Positions 47,801-60,724 of a stretch of 64,000 bases of DNA are shown piece by piece (position 1 is the first letter of the stretch; every line of letters starts with the position of its first letter). The stretch spans positions 15,547,429 to 15,611,428 of the forward strand of contig NC_050451.1 of assembly GCF_903995425.1 (NCBI RefSeq), written 5' to 3'. Both the position numbers and the translations under genes were made by a program. Below the pieces are notes generated by a model that saw only the letters and a program-made list of their open reading frames with translations, had not been told where the DNA came from and searched no databases. This stretch comes from Onychomys torridus. Its lineage: Eukaryota; Chordata; Mammalia; Rodentia; Cricetidae.

Positions 47801-48836
47801 TAATGCAAACGAGAACAACGTTATTTTAAAAAGGAGACTAGAACAAAGCCTCTGGGGTTGTCAGAGTCTCTGTATTTCTCCATTAAAATAAATCGCAAAT
47901 TCTGTTTTTACAATTAGAGTCTGTCCCAGTGACTTAGAACAACTGACAAAGGGCAGTCAAAAATCTCATGGCCCATGTCCTGGGGACATGTTCCAGGGTA
48001 TAGTGAAGGTCCTGGAGCCCTTAACATGTGGCCCTCTAGAACCACCTACTTTGTGATACTGACTGGCTGTCTTACCCATGTCCCTAAGATGGTTAGCCAT
48101 GAGATACATATTTTATGTGGTACCATCATAACCCAGATGTCTGAAAATCAATATAAGCTTGTTCAGGTGTGAGCCTCTCATTTGTTAGTGATGGAATCTC
48201 TGGTAAAATCCAAAATATTAGAGAGGAGTAAATATCTTGCACCTGGTGAGTTACACTGTATATGGTACATTGGTGGAGAGCCTTCATGCAACAGGAACAA
48301 AAGGATGTCCTATATTTCCCTTCTTTAGGAGACTGTCCCACAGGTACAAATGAAGCAAAGCAATTACCTGAAATGAGTGCCTAAGGTAAATTCGATGCAC
48401 AACTCCTGGCTTACACAAAGGAAGCAACATTAACAGTAAACCCAAAAATCATTTAAATCTCTACTCAGAGCAAATATTTCAGTGATTACAATATTCTCAG
48501 GGTGTTTTGTAAAGCAGTCCTTTGACCATATAATGTAGATGTTAGAGAGTAATTGCAGAAATTTTATAATCACTGACTGCAATTTAATATAGAGCAGCAC
48601 ATGCATGTTTTTATGAACCATGTAATCTCATATTCTCAAATGGAAAACAAAAAGCCCTCCTTCTGAGAGAATAGTTCTACTAACCTGAAATGAATAAATC
48701 TTCCTGATAATTATGAGTTTTTAATACTAAAAAAAAAATATATTCTCTGGTACCAATTCTTCTTCTTAATCTTTCTCCTTCTTGTAATTAAAAGCTTTCA
48801 TGCATGCACGCACGCACAAACATACACATACATACA

Positions 48837-48837
<1 letters not shown>
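47801..48837. other. Intronic, nothing recognised
   Basis: No repeat or gene signal. Confidence 0.5.

Positions 48838-48874
<37 letters not shown>
48838..48874. repeat. (CA)n microsatellite
   Basis: About 18 CA units, preceded by CATG/CACG and CATA variants from 48800. Confidence 0.95.
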
Positions 48875-48879
<5 letters not shown>

Positions 48880-49673
48880 GTACTGGGGCACAGGACCTCA
48901 TATAGTCAGATAGCTATGGCTTTTATCTCTAGGATATTCTTTAGCTTCGTAAGTAACAGCCATCCTTCAAGCAGAGGAGAATCTAGAACTGTAAGTAGTA
49001 AAACAGCTCTTAGATGCTGCCCTCCAACATTCACATGTGTAAACCATGTCTGCCACTCACAGGCTCAAAAGGCAGACTCACATATTCAGTTACTCATAAT
49101 TGTCAAAAAACAAAACACACACTTTCACATAATAATGACATTCACTCTGGCAATAAGTTATGAATATGAGAAATAATCCAGCAGATATGTAGTCCAGTGA
49201 AATGTCTATAGACATAGAACACACAATGCACTGCTTCTCTGTCTTGGGAGGGACAGAGGGATCCAACCTTGTTCATGTGTTCTTATTACTAATCAGAGCA
49301 TGCTAGAAAAGAATAAGCTCTAGATTTCTGTCCCATCAAATACTTAGTCATCTTCACATAGATTTCACAGACAAGTTCTATGTATCCTGCGCTAGACAGA
49401 TAACCAAATACATCTCCCTCTATACATAATACTGGTTATAAAATATCCCCCAGCATATAAGTCCTCCTTAACCCCTTGGCCACATGGAGAACCTACATTG
49501 AAGTTCTGTATCTATCTTCCTATTTGCTATAATTCTATGCATTATGCCAAGTGTCAAATACAAAACACACTAGGATTGCTCTTCCCAATGTATGTTTTGG
49601 GGCTACTAAGACATATAGGATCTCAATTAATTTTTAGGAATGTGTTCTCTTTTCAAAATGGAAATAATGCATT
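48875..49673. other. Intronic, nothing recognised
   Basis: No repeat or gene signal. Confidence 0.5.
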
Positions 49674-49687
49674 AAAATATGTTTTTA

Positions 49688-49785
49688 GGGTTTGGGGATT
49701 TAGCCCAGTGATAGAGTGCTTGCCTAGCAAGCGCAAGGCCCTGGGTTCAGTCCTCAGCTTTGGGGAAAAAAAAAAAAGACAAAAT
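49688..49785 (+). mobile_element. ID SINE with 14-bp target duplication
   Basis: GGGTTTGGGGATTTAGCCCA, GCCTAGCAAGCGCAAGGCCC, TGGGTTCAGTCCTCAGC, A tail. AAAATATGTTTTTA flanks it at 49674-49687 and 49786-49799, identical. The B-box-like GGTTCAGTCC is slightly altered compared with the copy at 7473. Confidence 0.95.
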
Positions 49786-49803
49786 AAAATATGTTTTTAA
49801 TCA

Positions 49804-49805
<2 letters not shown>

Positions 49806-49855
<50 letters not shown>

Positions 49856-50010
49856 GGTGGGTATGTGAACATCAATGTATGTGCCTGTGGAAGTCAAGGC
49901 CTCCCTGGAGGTGCAGTTACAGGCAGTAGTTAGTCACCTAATACTGATTCTGAGAATGTAATTTGGATCCTCTCTAGGAGCAGAAAAAGCTGCTCCATTG
50001 TCTGTACTGA
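49806..50010 (-). mobile_element. (GT)n and B3-type SINE
   Basis: About 24 GT units (49806-49854), then GTGGAAGTCAAGGCCTCCCTGG, GAGGTGCAGTTACAGGCAG and GGATCCTCTCTAGGAGCAG, a diverged reversed B3. Confidence 0.65.
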
Positions 50011-50064
50011 AATAATTTTGCAGTGCTTAGATCTAATGGACCTCTCTTTTTTATTTATTTGTTT

Positions 50065-50180
50065 TTTCTAACACGGTGCTCCTATATAGCTCTCAGGTGC
50101 CTGGTTCTGTGAGCAAATAGTAATTATCTTTCCTCCATATCCACAGTGCTAATCTTACAAGCTGTGCACCACACCTGGAT
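50065..50180 (-). mobile_element. Old B1-like SINE
   Basis: GGTGCTCCTATATAGCTCTCAGG and AAGCTGTGCACCACACCTGG. Confidence 0.5.
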
Positions 50181-51024
50181 GCAGGCCTCTCTCTTTTGAT
50201 CCACACTTTTATAAGTCCTAACTAAACCCTAATCATAGCCCGTACCGAAAAGGGACTGCATCTTTTCATCACCTGACAAGGGCAGGTAACCAAGACCAAA
50301 CACTTCATAAAATCTATGACATAGCCTGAAATAGTGAATGAAGCACACATCATATTGCCAATTGTCACTGTGGTTTGAGCCTAATTCTCAGAGCCCTCCA
50401 AGAATGCCTTGGAGTCTTTTGTTTTTCCCTTGGCACTTCTTTCTTTCACAGCTGTGTGAGACTCAGGGTCTCTTATGTCCTTTCCCAAATGTGATCTGTG
50501 GTAAGTCCACCTGTGTGGATTTCAGGATTACTGCAATTTGTCTCTTTCTCACTCATTTTATGCACATGATTAATCACACAGGAGACCTAATCCAGGTGCT
50601 GAGTGGCAGTATTTGTCACATAACCAGACGTACAAGCTGCAGAGTTAGACAAGCTCTCAGATTACACACACTCCTGTCTCCATCCCTCTCCAGGGGGCAG
50701 AGTCTGCTGAGAGCACAGAGGACACATTTCTGTGGCAAGCATCTCCACTGAGGTTGACCAGATGTGCAGAATATTGGGATGCCATCCAGAGTTCAGGGTA
50801 CTGCTTTTTCCATGCATCAACATAATCATGTTGTGAACCTGCCTTCACAAGCTGCTTCCCACCTCCCAACCCATGCTGACAGGCAAATGAGTTGTAGAAC
50901 TTTACTTGGCCACATATTTGCTTGCTCAGCTTTTTGAAAAATGAAGGTTGAGACGTAAGAATCTATATTAGTGGACACACATCAACAGCTTTATTATTTT
51001 TATAAGCATAATATAACTTCAAAA
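50181..51024. other. Intronic, with one unassigned open frame
   Basis: A 137-codon plus-strand frame at 50338-50751 translates to no family I know. No splice or poly(A) context supports it. Probably chance. Confidence 0.45.
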
Positions 51025-51150
51025 GGTAAGCTGGACATGGTAACACATCCCTGTGGTTCTGGCGCCCAGAGCAGTAAGGTCGGAGGATTACTAGTTAGAG
51101 CCAACCTGGACTATGTAATGTGGTCTTGCCTCAACAACAAGAAAAATAAC
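51025..51150 (+). mobile_element. Old B1-like SINE
   Basis: AAGCTGGACATGGTAACACATCC, GTTAGAGCCAACCTGGACTATG, CTTGCCTCAACAACAAG. Confidence 0.65.
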
Positions 51151-54059
51151 ATACTGATTTTAAGTGGATATCCCTAGGTTGAACAGTATCAGTTCACTAG
51201 CATATCTATCATCCCTGTCAAGGACCTTCTATCACCTTAAAAATACCACTATTGGCCCATTACAGTTAATTCCCAGGCCCCTCAAAGACTACCAGTGACC
51301 TTGCTGTCACAGTAGTTTTTCCTTTTCTGGAATTTGGTGTCAATGAAATCCTGCATTTTTACTCCTTTGTTCCTTGTGCCTTTTGCTCAGTGTGGGTTTT
51401 TTTTTTTTTTTTTTTTAAGATTTTTCTATCAATTTCCATTTCATTGCTGACTAGTATTCCTCCTATTAACTCATTTCAATTTGCCCCTCTACCCAATGAG
51501 TTGAGCTGCTTGACAGTGCTTTTATGTAGAAAGCTATCTCAACGTTCTTATTTACATTTTTTATTCATTTATTACTATTTTTAGTGGAAAATACCTAGAA
51601 CAGACATGTCCTAGCTTTTCATTTTATAAGAAATGTCAAGGTTTTATGTAAATTACTATAACTTTTTTATTTCCATAATAACATATCAGTCATATTTGTC
51701 CTATCATTGCCCATAAATAAAATTCCAGGCATTTAAGTTGCAGCATTTAGTCTACCACATGATACCCCATTGGAGCTAATAGTCTCATTGGAGAGGTGCA
51801 GAAAAGGTGGCTTAGAAGAGATACCTTGTGTAAATCTAGAGCAGACGTCAGGGGAAGGAGCAATGTCTCATGTGTACTCTATCCTTTGGCACATGTTCCT
51901 GCCAGCAGAATTTCCCAGTCCTGAAAACTTCGCTGTCAGGTGAACCTCAAGGGTTTCTCAGGGTAGTTTGTGTTTGTTGGGGGACAGAATCGGGGTAACT
52001 GCTCTGTGTTATGAGGAAAATCACACAAGCAAATGCCACTGCACCAACCATTTAGGAACAGGTCCAAGGTCTAATGCAGGCAGGGAACTGAAGTTAGTAC
52101 TTGGTCGCCTCACTTTCCTCCAACTGCCAGATTAGAGAGAATAGGACAGGCTGAAGGACGTCAAAATGACCATATTTTAGTTAATGATGTTGTTGCCAAA
52201 ATATCATGACATCTACAGGTACAAATAATGTTTCAGAGGGCTTAGGTTTCTTGTCTTCTAGTTTATTTGTACTAAACAACCGGTCTTATATTGTTATTAA
52301 GATGATGAAAGTCTATGATACAAGTTCTTAATATCAAACACCATAGCCAGAAAATTAACAAAAGGACTTCTGTCCCAAGAAGTTAGAAAAATCATGGCAG
52401 TGTTGCAGTTTAACCCAGGGAAGTGGCTTCTGTGCCCTTCACAACCTGCTCTGAGAAGGCGTCCACTCCAGCTGCCCCAGGCTCCGGAGCTGCCCCCAAG
52501 GTCCCCTCATATTCTGCACTTACTTCTCTGTGAAACAAAATATAAATGGTTGTTCTTGTCCTTTTTTTATCCCTTTATTCACAGTGAATTAACACCAGGC
52601 ATGTGGGTATTTTCAATAATAATGGATAGAAGTTGAGCATAATACATTGGGTGAATGGGGAGATTGAGGCTTACCTTCTGGTGGGAATTTTAGCTCGGTG
52701 TTTGTCAGAAGTCATTCTATGCATGCTGAAGTTCCTTCCACTCCTTCTACTTACTTCTCAAACTGATGGAAGTTCAATTACATCAGAACAGTTTTAAATA
52801 TTCTTTTCTTATTTTAGTGTCACAAACAGTTCGGTACAGGCATAGTCACATAAAGCTCGAGAAGAAATTATCAAAATGGATTTTCAGGTATTTAAACAGC
52901 TAAACAAAGACTTAAGGAGCAGAGAAAAAAGTCAGTAATTGTTTTGTGGTGGAGAAATTTAACACTGAAGATACAAAACAATCTCTTATTATTTTGAGAG
53001 TGCAACATGAAGCAGGTGCATTAAGGGAGGGTTGGTGGGTGAAAGGGCTGAGGATTTAGCTACTAATGGAAGGTGTGGAATTTAAAGTTGGTTAAAATGG
53101 AAGGTAAGTGCAAGGCTTCTCTCCAGCACTGTGCTCAGCGTGTATATTATGCACTTAAAACACTTGATGTTTTCACTTTGAAAGCACAGCACCGTTGCAT
53201 AATTATGACAGGAACACACTGGATCCTTCTTTTTTCTTTTTTTTTTTTTCCATTTGCCTATTATAAGGCTTCCCAAATTTGTTCTTCTGCAAGGATGTAC
53301 TGAGGCAATTAAAGAATTAAGCTGGTATTCTAAAGGTTCTTCATAGTAAACACAAACTTCATCACAAATATTTATCTAGGTCTCTTCTGGAGAGTAGGAA
53401 GCTGTTAGGTCGCAGAACTCTCATGCCATATTCAGTACTATTGCTTTGAACTGTGGGGGTCTGAGTCCTTAAAGGAATGGCTGAGGAGACACATGCAAGT
53501 TTAGAAACAAAGCCTTCTCAAACTTCAAAATACTGCTTCATAGAATTAGTATCAAAGGAATCATGTAAAATAAATTGGAGACATAAAAAAAAAAAAACCA
53601 TAAAGGAAAGGCCAAATGGAATTAGGTCTGAAATGTAACTGCAGTGTTTTAAGACTTTAAAGTCTTGGGGGAAGTTGTGCTGCTCCCACTGGTCATGATC
53701 TGCTCTTGATTTTCATGTCTCTATTCAGTTTCAGTATTAGCCAGACTCAGTCAGAAAAGTGTTCTGTCAGACACAAGTACCCTCTAGGGTTCACTCTGGA
53801 GGTGCAAAGAACAAGACAGTGGCCAATCCTGTCTGTGCATGATCACTCATAGCCTTCTGCCACCCTTGGACCCAAATATCCCTTTACCCACATGGGACAG
53901 GCAGGGTCTGCAATTACATTCCAGCACAAGGGATAACTGGACTTGAACAATAAAGAAGCAGTAAGACTAGAAGTTAATATGTGATTTGTATATAGTCCTC
54001 ATGTACTAACTTTTTTAATTTAAATAGGAAAACATAGGGGTTTGGAAATGAGTCAGTTA
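51151..54059. other. Intronic, about 2.9 kb without recognised repeats
   Basis: Unique-looking. It holds a T run at 51395-51416 and a small GC-richer patch at 52430-52510 whose plus-strand frame (52394-52636) is unassigned. Confidence 0.5.
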
Positions 54060-54480
54060 TGTGCCCCAGATAGCATGCACACATTCCATATCATAGCCAG
54101 AGTCACCACTGGTTAATGTGATTGCCCATTTGACAGGCTCTGGAAGGACCAAGGTTCAATGTGTCCTGGCAGACACATCCTTGAGAGTTTCTTGAATGTG
54201 TTAATCTGAGGAAGAGAAGGCATTAAAATGTGGGTGGCATTCTTTCATCAGCTGTGGTCCCAGGCTAGTTAAAATGACAAAGGTATACTCAGCAGAAGCA
54301 TTCATCACTCTCTGATTCCTGACTATAGACTCCCTGTGGCTCACAGCCTCACTCTTCCTCTTGCTGTGCTTTCCCCATAATCAACTTCCCCTTGAACTGT
54401 GAGCTGGAATAAATCCACTCTCCCTTAAGTTGCTTCTGTCATGGGGTTTTAATTGGGGCAACAGGAAAAGTAGCTAAAAC
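54060..54480 (+). mobile_element. Rodent medium-reiteration repeat
   Basis: GTTAATGTGATTGCCCATTTGAC, AATGTGGGTGGCATTCTTTC, GAGCTGGAATAAATCCACTCTC, CTTAAGTTGCTTCTGTC. The tail contains an AATAAA. Confidence 0.7.
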
Positions 54481-57400
54481 AGCCTCCAAGTCTCCTGAGC
54501 TCTGTGCTTAAAGAGTTCATTTCACTTTTTATGACTATTGCTTGCTTAGATCTGGTCACATGCCTAATATAGTCTTATACAATAAAATATATTTTCATTG
54601 ATAAAAACCCAAAGCCATAGTCTGCTGATATTGCAAAAGAATCACTAACACAATGATGCTCAGATGGTCTCTCTGAAGAGTCCAGAGCAAACACCGCCTG
54701 TTTATCTTCAAGTACAAGGTCAGCGGGGTACTTATGGTAGAAATGGTTTTCTGTTAATTAATCTAGTATAAGAAAACTACAATCAAAATACTCCCAGAGG
54801 AGGAAGAACAGAGAAACTCTTCACACCTCTCAAGTGAAAAATAACAAAATATTTAATAATAAGTTTTTGTCTCATTCAAAATAGCCTGCAGTAGGAAGGG
54901 AGCATTTCTCTTAAGACACCTTAATTCTGATATAATTGAAAGACGATTTCTTTTCGAAAAATTTTCAGGACTCTACTGAATATCTTTGAGTGCTGAAATC
55001 TCAAAAATGTTAAAGTGAATAAATCAGTATTGTGTATGATATTCTCCATTGGAGTCAAAGGTAAGAATTGCTGTTTCCTATTTCGTACATGTGTGGGTTT
55101 AAAAAACAAAAATGCTGTTTGATAAGCAATTTTGCTTAACTACCAAAGAAATGTTGTGCTTCTATGAGGACTGATTAGAATTATTATCCCTTGAAATACA
55201 ATCAACACAGTGTGAACTGAGTATTTAAACTATATCTCATGTTCTTCCATAAATTTTGAGGCTCATTGTTTAGAAGCTTTAAAGTGAAAGAAACTTTCTT
55301 GCTTTCTCCCCTTCTTTCTTTCTCTTCCCTTCCCTTGCCCCCCCCCCCCATTAAATTTGTTTTGTTTATCAGTGTTGGAAACTGGAAACCCTAAGACTTG
55401 TACATGCCAGGGCCTGAGCTATGTTCCCAGGAGACATTTTCTCATGTTTCTATAATAAGTTTATGGCCAAAGTAACAACTCAACATAGGAGGAATGTTCC
55501 ATTCCATGTTAACATTCAGTGACTTCCGGAACAGAGTGAGAAACTTTAGAGTGATATAAAAATAAACTAGCATCTGTGGCTAGAAACTTCTATTGTTGAA
55601 GAGCTGAGAATTAAATGTCGAAGAAGAGAAGTGTACCCAGTATGGCACAGAAGAGCTGGTTCTTGACCAGGAGCAGTGCTATATGTGGTGGGGTGTGTCC
55701 CCAAAGAGGATGTGAATAAGACCTCTTCAGAAACCATGATGCTCGGGCACAAACAGAAGCACCATTTCATGAGCCTTCCAGGAAAGCTACTGCACCCACC
55801 ATGCCAGGACCTTGGTCACATATTATTAAACTGAATAGACTTTACCCTAAAATTGACTTAAAGAAGCAAATTTTAATCTACCTTTATAAAATAGTCCTAT
55901 GGTAAGCCACCATATCTGTCAATCAGAGGCTGAAATCAGATCGTGTTCTTGGAAGGCAGAAAGGTGACCCTACTATGTCTGTATAAGGTAAACACCAGCC
56001 ATTAATCACAGTGACTCTGCAGGCCACTTCCTTTTTTGTGTCTACCTATAACCTGTCCAGAATATTGGGTGGAACACTCTGAACCTCTCCTTCTTCTGGG
56101 AATTGCTGATTTATGAACTGGCTTTTGCTCAAGTAATTTCAAGAAAGTTAATTTCTTTAACAACATAGAAATGTGTTTTAAGTCTGTCTACCACATACAT
56201 GCCCTAACTTGTCCACATCCTCATCACCTCTTGCCTGGATGGTGAAATCATCCCCAATTACCCTGCCCCATCCATCCTTACTTCTAATCTAGAGTAAAAG
56301 CCATAGAGAGTTTTTGAAACTTGAAATCCAGATGACTTCTCCTTAAAGCCTTCTATTAGCTACCCATCATTCTTCAAAGTTCACCTGCTTATCATACCTT
56401 GAAAACTTCCATTGTGTTTGCTTTCTGCATGTTCAGAGGCATCACCTCCTTCTGGGTAGAGAATGCAGTGGTAGGCAGAGGAACTAAACTCTTACTTACC
56501 AGGAGTATGTCCACACAAGTCCTGGCAGTGGTTTAGTCTCCCCCAAGTATACTATATGAGATGAAAATGAGGAATTTGGACTCTTCAATCCTTTTTATCT
56601 TCTCTTGGTTTCTGGAAATTAGCTTCCAGAATGGTCTGAGAGGTCTGGAGAATTTGTTCTTTCACCATTGGTGTGCATTTCCCAACTGTTGTTGTCTCTC
56701 ACAGTCGTCATTTATACCTTTAGATTTCCTAAATGAATCTCTAAGTGTTTGTATCTTGCCTACTGAAACTACAAAGAATTCCAAATACTACAGGTCAATA
56801 TTAAAAAGTATAATTATTTATTTTCATTTTATCTAACAGGACTTCCCTTTTTCTTGTTTCAATATGTTCTCACATACATTCCATATTGGCTGATTTAAAA
56901 TTCTTTGAGATCTTTCTTGCCAGTTTTTCTCCTAAGTCCTTCACATATTAACTGGGTTCTGATTATTCAACCCAGTTCAGATGTTCCTCTCACTTCTCCT
57001 ATTAACCCCTTGCTTTTTATGTGAACAATATAAACAAAATATATGAATTAATATAATAAAATACACCATATGTTCTACATTATGCCTCAACATGAACAAA
57101 TATCCACTCATTTGTGAAACTGGACTGTTTATCAGTGCATACCCAGTAATCCTGGAGAGTAGCTGGTGCCTGGCACAATTTTAGTTTAAATAGAGTATAG
57201 AGTACTTTTCTTATTTCTAGGAATCATTCCACCTCTCATCAGTCTATTCTGCTTTCACTGCTCTCTGCAATCCAGGCCTCAGCTAAGAAAACGTCAAGAT
57301 TCAAGCCATTACATGTGGCTGAGTAGATTCTCCTAGACTACAACATCAAGCAAGGTGAAGAATTGCACAGCTCAGCAATAGAAGACAGTGTGTGTAACTG

Positions 57401-58027
57401 TTCCATCACCCTGGAGGCTTTGAGCACATGCCTGAGTGAGTGTCAAAGGAACCAATCAGATACTAATGTTCCACATAAGAGCAACAAGAGATCCTGGGGG
57501 GAATCACTAAATTTATCAAAATCTGCTATATTATTTTCAGATGGCTTTGGGTGAAGAATCATCAGAAATACAGAGGCTGTCCTTCCCTGAAACCAAATTC
57601 AAACACTTTTTCTCTGAAACTTCTCCCATTTTTACTTCTGAGGTTGGAAATATGTTTCACTTATTTTAAACCCTGAAAGCAAAAATTATATAGCTACTTT
57701 AGACACTTTGAAAACTATGAGATATTTTCTAATCAAAACCTATTCACAAGACTTTTGGTCCTCATGAGCCAAATGTTTTTCTTACACTACTTGAAAGTCA
57801 GCTCTCGCTTTCCTGGGAAAATTCTACCAAAGTAACAAACTTCTTAACCATGACTACAGTGGTCCTCCTATCATGCTGTCTAGAACAGGTTTATGTTTTA
57901 AGTATGACTGTCTCAGTTAATGTGACTATAACCTGAGAGAGTATAGCATCACCAGAGGAGAGAATCTGAATTGTGGGATGGCCTGTTCAGATTGGCCATG
58001 TGGTTATGTTTGTAGAAGACTGTCTTA
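54481..58027. other. Intronic, about 3.5 kb mostly unrecognised
   Basis: The longest stretch without a clear repeat. A pyrimidine tract ending in 11 C is at 55297-55350. A short tRNA-like SINE scrap may be at 55365-55430. No gene signal. Confidence 0.5.
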
Positions 58028-58165
58028 GCTGGGCACTGGTAGCACACACCTTTAATCCCAGCACTCGGGAGACAGAGGCAGGCAGATCTCTGTGAGTTCG
58101 AGGCCAGCCTGGGCTACCAAGTGAGTTGCAGGAAAGGCGCAAAACTACACAGAGAAATCCTGTCT
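58028..58165 (+). mobile_element. B1 SINE, cricetid-type variant
   Basis: GCTGGGCACTGGTAGCACAC, TTTAATCCCAGCACTCGGGA, GAGGCAGGCAGATCTCTGTG, then GGAAAGGCGCAAAACTACAC and AGAGAAATCCTGTCT. The AGGAAAGGCGCAAA segment is the form common in hamsters, voles and deer mice. Confidence 0.93.
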
Positions 58166-58252
<87 letters not shown>

Positions 58253-58273
58253 GAAAGAAAGAAAAGAAAAGAA
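58166..58273. repeat. (AAAG)n microsatellite grown from a B1 tail
   Basis: About 20 near-perfect AAAG units directly after the B1, breaking down into GGAAAGAAAGAAAAG at the end. Confidence 0.97.
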
Positions 58274-58522
58274 GACTGTCTTGATTATTAATTTGTGTTG
58301 GAGGACCCAGCCTACTGTCCATACCATTCCCAGGCAGGCATTCAGAACCAGGCCATTTAAGAAATCTAAATAAACATGAGCCTGCTAGGGATACAACAAG
58401 TAGCATTCCTCCATGGTCTCTGCTTCAGTTCCTGATTTCAGGTTCTTTCCTTCAGTTCATGCCTTGACTTTCTGCAGTGATGGACTATGATGTGGTGTCA
58501 GCCAAATAAATGCCTTTCTTTC
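58274..58522 (+). mobile_element. Rodent medium-reiteration repeat, copy 1
   Basis: CCTCCATGGTCTCTGCTTCAG, GGACTATGATGTGGTGTCAGCC, AAATAAATGCCTTTC: the closing part of the family next to it. Confidence 0.65.
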
Positions 58523-58860
58523 CTGTGTTGGTTGATTTTTGTCAACTTGATGCAAACATATATGTATTTGGGAAGAGGGAGTCTCAATAAGAACATGACT
58601 CCATAAGATTGGCCTCTAGTCAAGGCTCTCAGGCATTTTCTTGAGTAAATGGATGTGGGAGAGCTCCGACTACTGTGATCAGTGCCACATGGTCCTAGAT
58701 AGTATATGAAAGCAGACTTAGCAAGCCAATAAGTGTTCTTTCATGGTCTCTGCTTCAGATCCTGCAAGTGCACGATGAAATAAACCCTTTCCTTCCCAAG
58801 TTGCTTTCAGCATGCTGTTTTACCACAACAATAGAAAGCCCGACTAAGACATTTCCCAAA
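58523..58860 (+). mobile_element. Rodent medium-reiteration repeat, copy 2
   Basis: TTGATTTTTGTCAACTTGATG, GACTCCATAAGATTGGCCTC, TGGTCTCTGCTTCAGATCC, GAAATAAACCCTTTCCTTCC, CAATAGAAAGCCCGACTAAGAC. Head-to-tail with copy 1. Its last 30 bases are the reverse complement of the head of the 27944 repeat. Confidence 0.75.
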
Positions 58861-59599
58861 AGTAGTTTTGGTCAGAGTGTTCTCTCAGCAACAGAAAGAA
58901 GACTAGAACAATTACTAGGACACATTGGCATAATTGATGGAACCCTTTTCTCATTGTCAAAAAGAGAAATTTTGTAGAAAATATGAAATAAGGAAAAAAC
59001 ACCATTTTTATTTGTCTTATAGCTAATTCCCTAGTATTATATTTCCTTTCACATTGTTTATCCAAAGTGAAAGAAGCTGCCAAGTAGGTAGACAGGTTTG
59101 CAAAAGAAAATATCAAAAGACATTAGCATGGGGAGGATGGGACTGCACTCTTCTGCTCTCATTAACATTACTTGCCCTGGACTCAGTATTTACATTAACA
59201 ATGTGATTAAATGTAGAGCTTTACATCAAAATATCTGTTTTGTGTAATAGATATGAAGCCATTTATTTTGAATTTGAGTCAGTCTACTGCTATTTGTGAT
59301 GTTCTGATAATTTCACATGGAAAATAACATATCTTTTTCATTTTCAAATATTTAGCTGTCATGACTTCTGTATTCAGAAAGTTAGAATTCAGGATACTTT
59401 TTTTTAACTTTAAAATTTTTATTTAAACAAAAAATTGTTATAATGAAATGGTGTTTTCAGACATTTATATTATATTTATACAGATATGCATAAGCTGGTG
59501 TACAAAAATCATTGTGTTGACCTTAGAAATTTTAAGCATGTTAAGAATTTTAACATATAATACATTCTTAAAAAGTTTTATCTGCAGTATTTTATTTTG
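58861..59599. other. Intronic, nothing recognised
   Basis: AT-rich. Confidence 0.5.
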
Positions 59600-59735
59600 T
59601 GTTCTTAATCTGTTTTGTTTGGTTTGAATCTTTTGAGTCAGTCCATGGGTCCACATATAGCCTTAAACTCCTCGTCCTCCAGCTCTCCTTCCAGAGTGCT
59701 GGGATTATAGGTGTCTGCTACCGTAGGCAATTACT
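59600..59735 (-). mobile_element. B1-like SINE
   Basis: TTTTGAGTCAGTCCATGGGTCC, AGCCTTAAACTCCTCGTCC, AGAGTGCTGGGATTATAGGTG: reversed B1. Confidence 0.75.
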
Positions 59736-59831
59736 GGCAATAATTTAGAAAGCATGAAGGGTCAGTACTGCATGGTCTCAATAGTAACACCAATACAGTT
59801 AAATTTAATTGCTTCTTACATATACTCTTAT

Positions 59832-59900
59832 TATCTATCTATCTATCTATCTATCATCTATCTATCTATCTTTCTATCTATCTATCTATCTATCTATCTA
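59832..59900. repeat. (CTAT)n microsatellite
   Basis: About 16 CTAT units with two interruptions. Confidence 0.97.
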
Positions 59901-59981
59901 TTTGTTATTAATCTATTTCTAAATAATAGTGAGTTGGAAGGGAGAAGCAAATTTGGTTTTTATTGACATGAAGTCATGTTT

Positions 59982-60354
59982 TGCTGGTGATGTCTTTCTG
60001 TATTGCTCTGATTGACTGATAGATAAAGCACTGATTGGCCAGTAGCCAGGCAGGAAGTATAGTATAGGCAGGAATAGTATAGGATAAGCAGAGAAGAGAA
60101 TTCTGGGAACAGGAAGGCTGAGTCAGGAGTCACCAGCCAGACACAGAGGAAGCTAGATGTAAAAGTATCAGTAATCCATGAGCCACATGGCAATTTATAG
60201 ATTAATAGAAATGGGTTAAATTAAGATATAAGAACTAGAAAGCAAGAAGTCTGAGCCAATAAGCCAAACAGTTTAAATAATATAAGTGGCTGTGTGTTTA
60301 TTTGGGTCTGAGTAGATGCGGGCCCAGGCAGGACTGGAGATAACTCCAGCTACA
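59982..60354 (+). mobile_element. Solo LTR, mys/MYSERV-like family
   Basis: 373 bp, TGCTGGTGATGTC...CAGCTACA, with TGATTGGCCAGTAGCCAGGC, GAGCCACATGGCAA, TAGATTAATAGAAATGGGTT and GTGGCTGTGTGTTTA. Target duplication ATGTTT (59976-59981) and GTGTTT (60355-60360), one change. Confidence 0.87.
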
Positions 60355-60369
60355 GTGTTTGGTCATATA

Positions 60370-60602
60370 TTCATTATTTAAAGATATTTTATTTAATATA
60401 TTTATTTATTGATTTTTTTTTCATTTTACATGTCAACCCCAGTTCCCCATTCCTCCCATTCTCCCGCCTCCTCACCTCCCTCCCACTCTATCCCCATCCA
60501 CTCCTCAGAGTGGGTAAGACCTCCCATGGTAGTCAACTGGCATACCAAGTTGAAGGAGAGCCTAGCCCTTCCCCATTGTATCAAGGCTGAGCAAGGTGTC
60601 AC
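60370..60602 (-). mobile_element. L1 3' UTR fragment
   Basis: TTACATGTCAACCCCAGTTCC, a CCTCCC-rich stretch (the complement of the G-rich L1 3' UTR), and TATCAAGGCTGAGCAAGG. Confidence 0.65.
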
Positions 60603-60724
60603 CCAGACACCTAGGAAATTAAGGATAACACTGAAGATCAGTGACCTCCATTTAGTAACAGTACCAGACACCTAGGAGATTAAGGATAACACTGAAGATC
60701 ACTGACCTCCATTTAGTAACAGTA
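60603..60724. repeat. 61-bp tandem duplication
   Basis: CCAGACACCTAGGA.ATTAAGG...CCATTTAGTAACAGTA occurs twice, starting at 60603 and 60664, with two or three differences. Confidence 0.93.

Noticed and set aside
50338..50751. 137-codon plus-strand frame
   Set aside because: No recognisable domain, no splice or promoter context and no strand agreement with the gene. Length is within chance for this base composition.
58145..58406. Minus-strand frames with FLSF repeats
   Set aside because: They are translations of the AAAG microsatellite and a B1.
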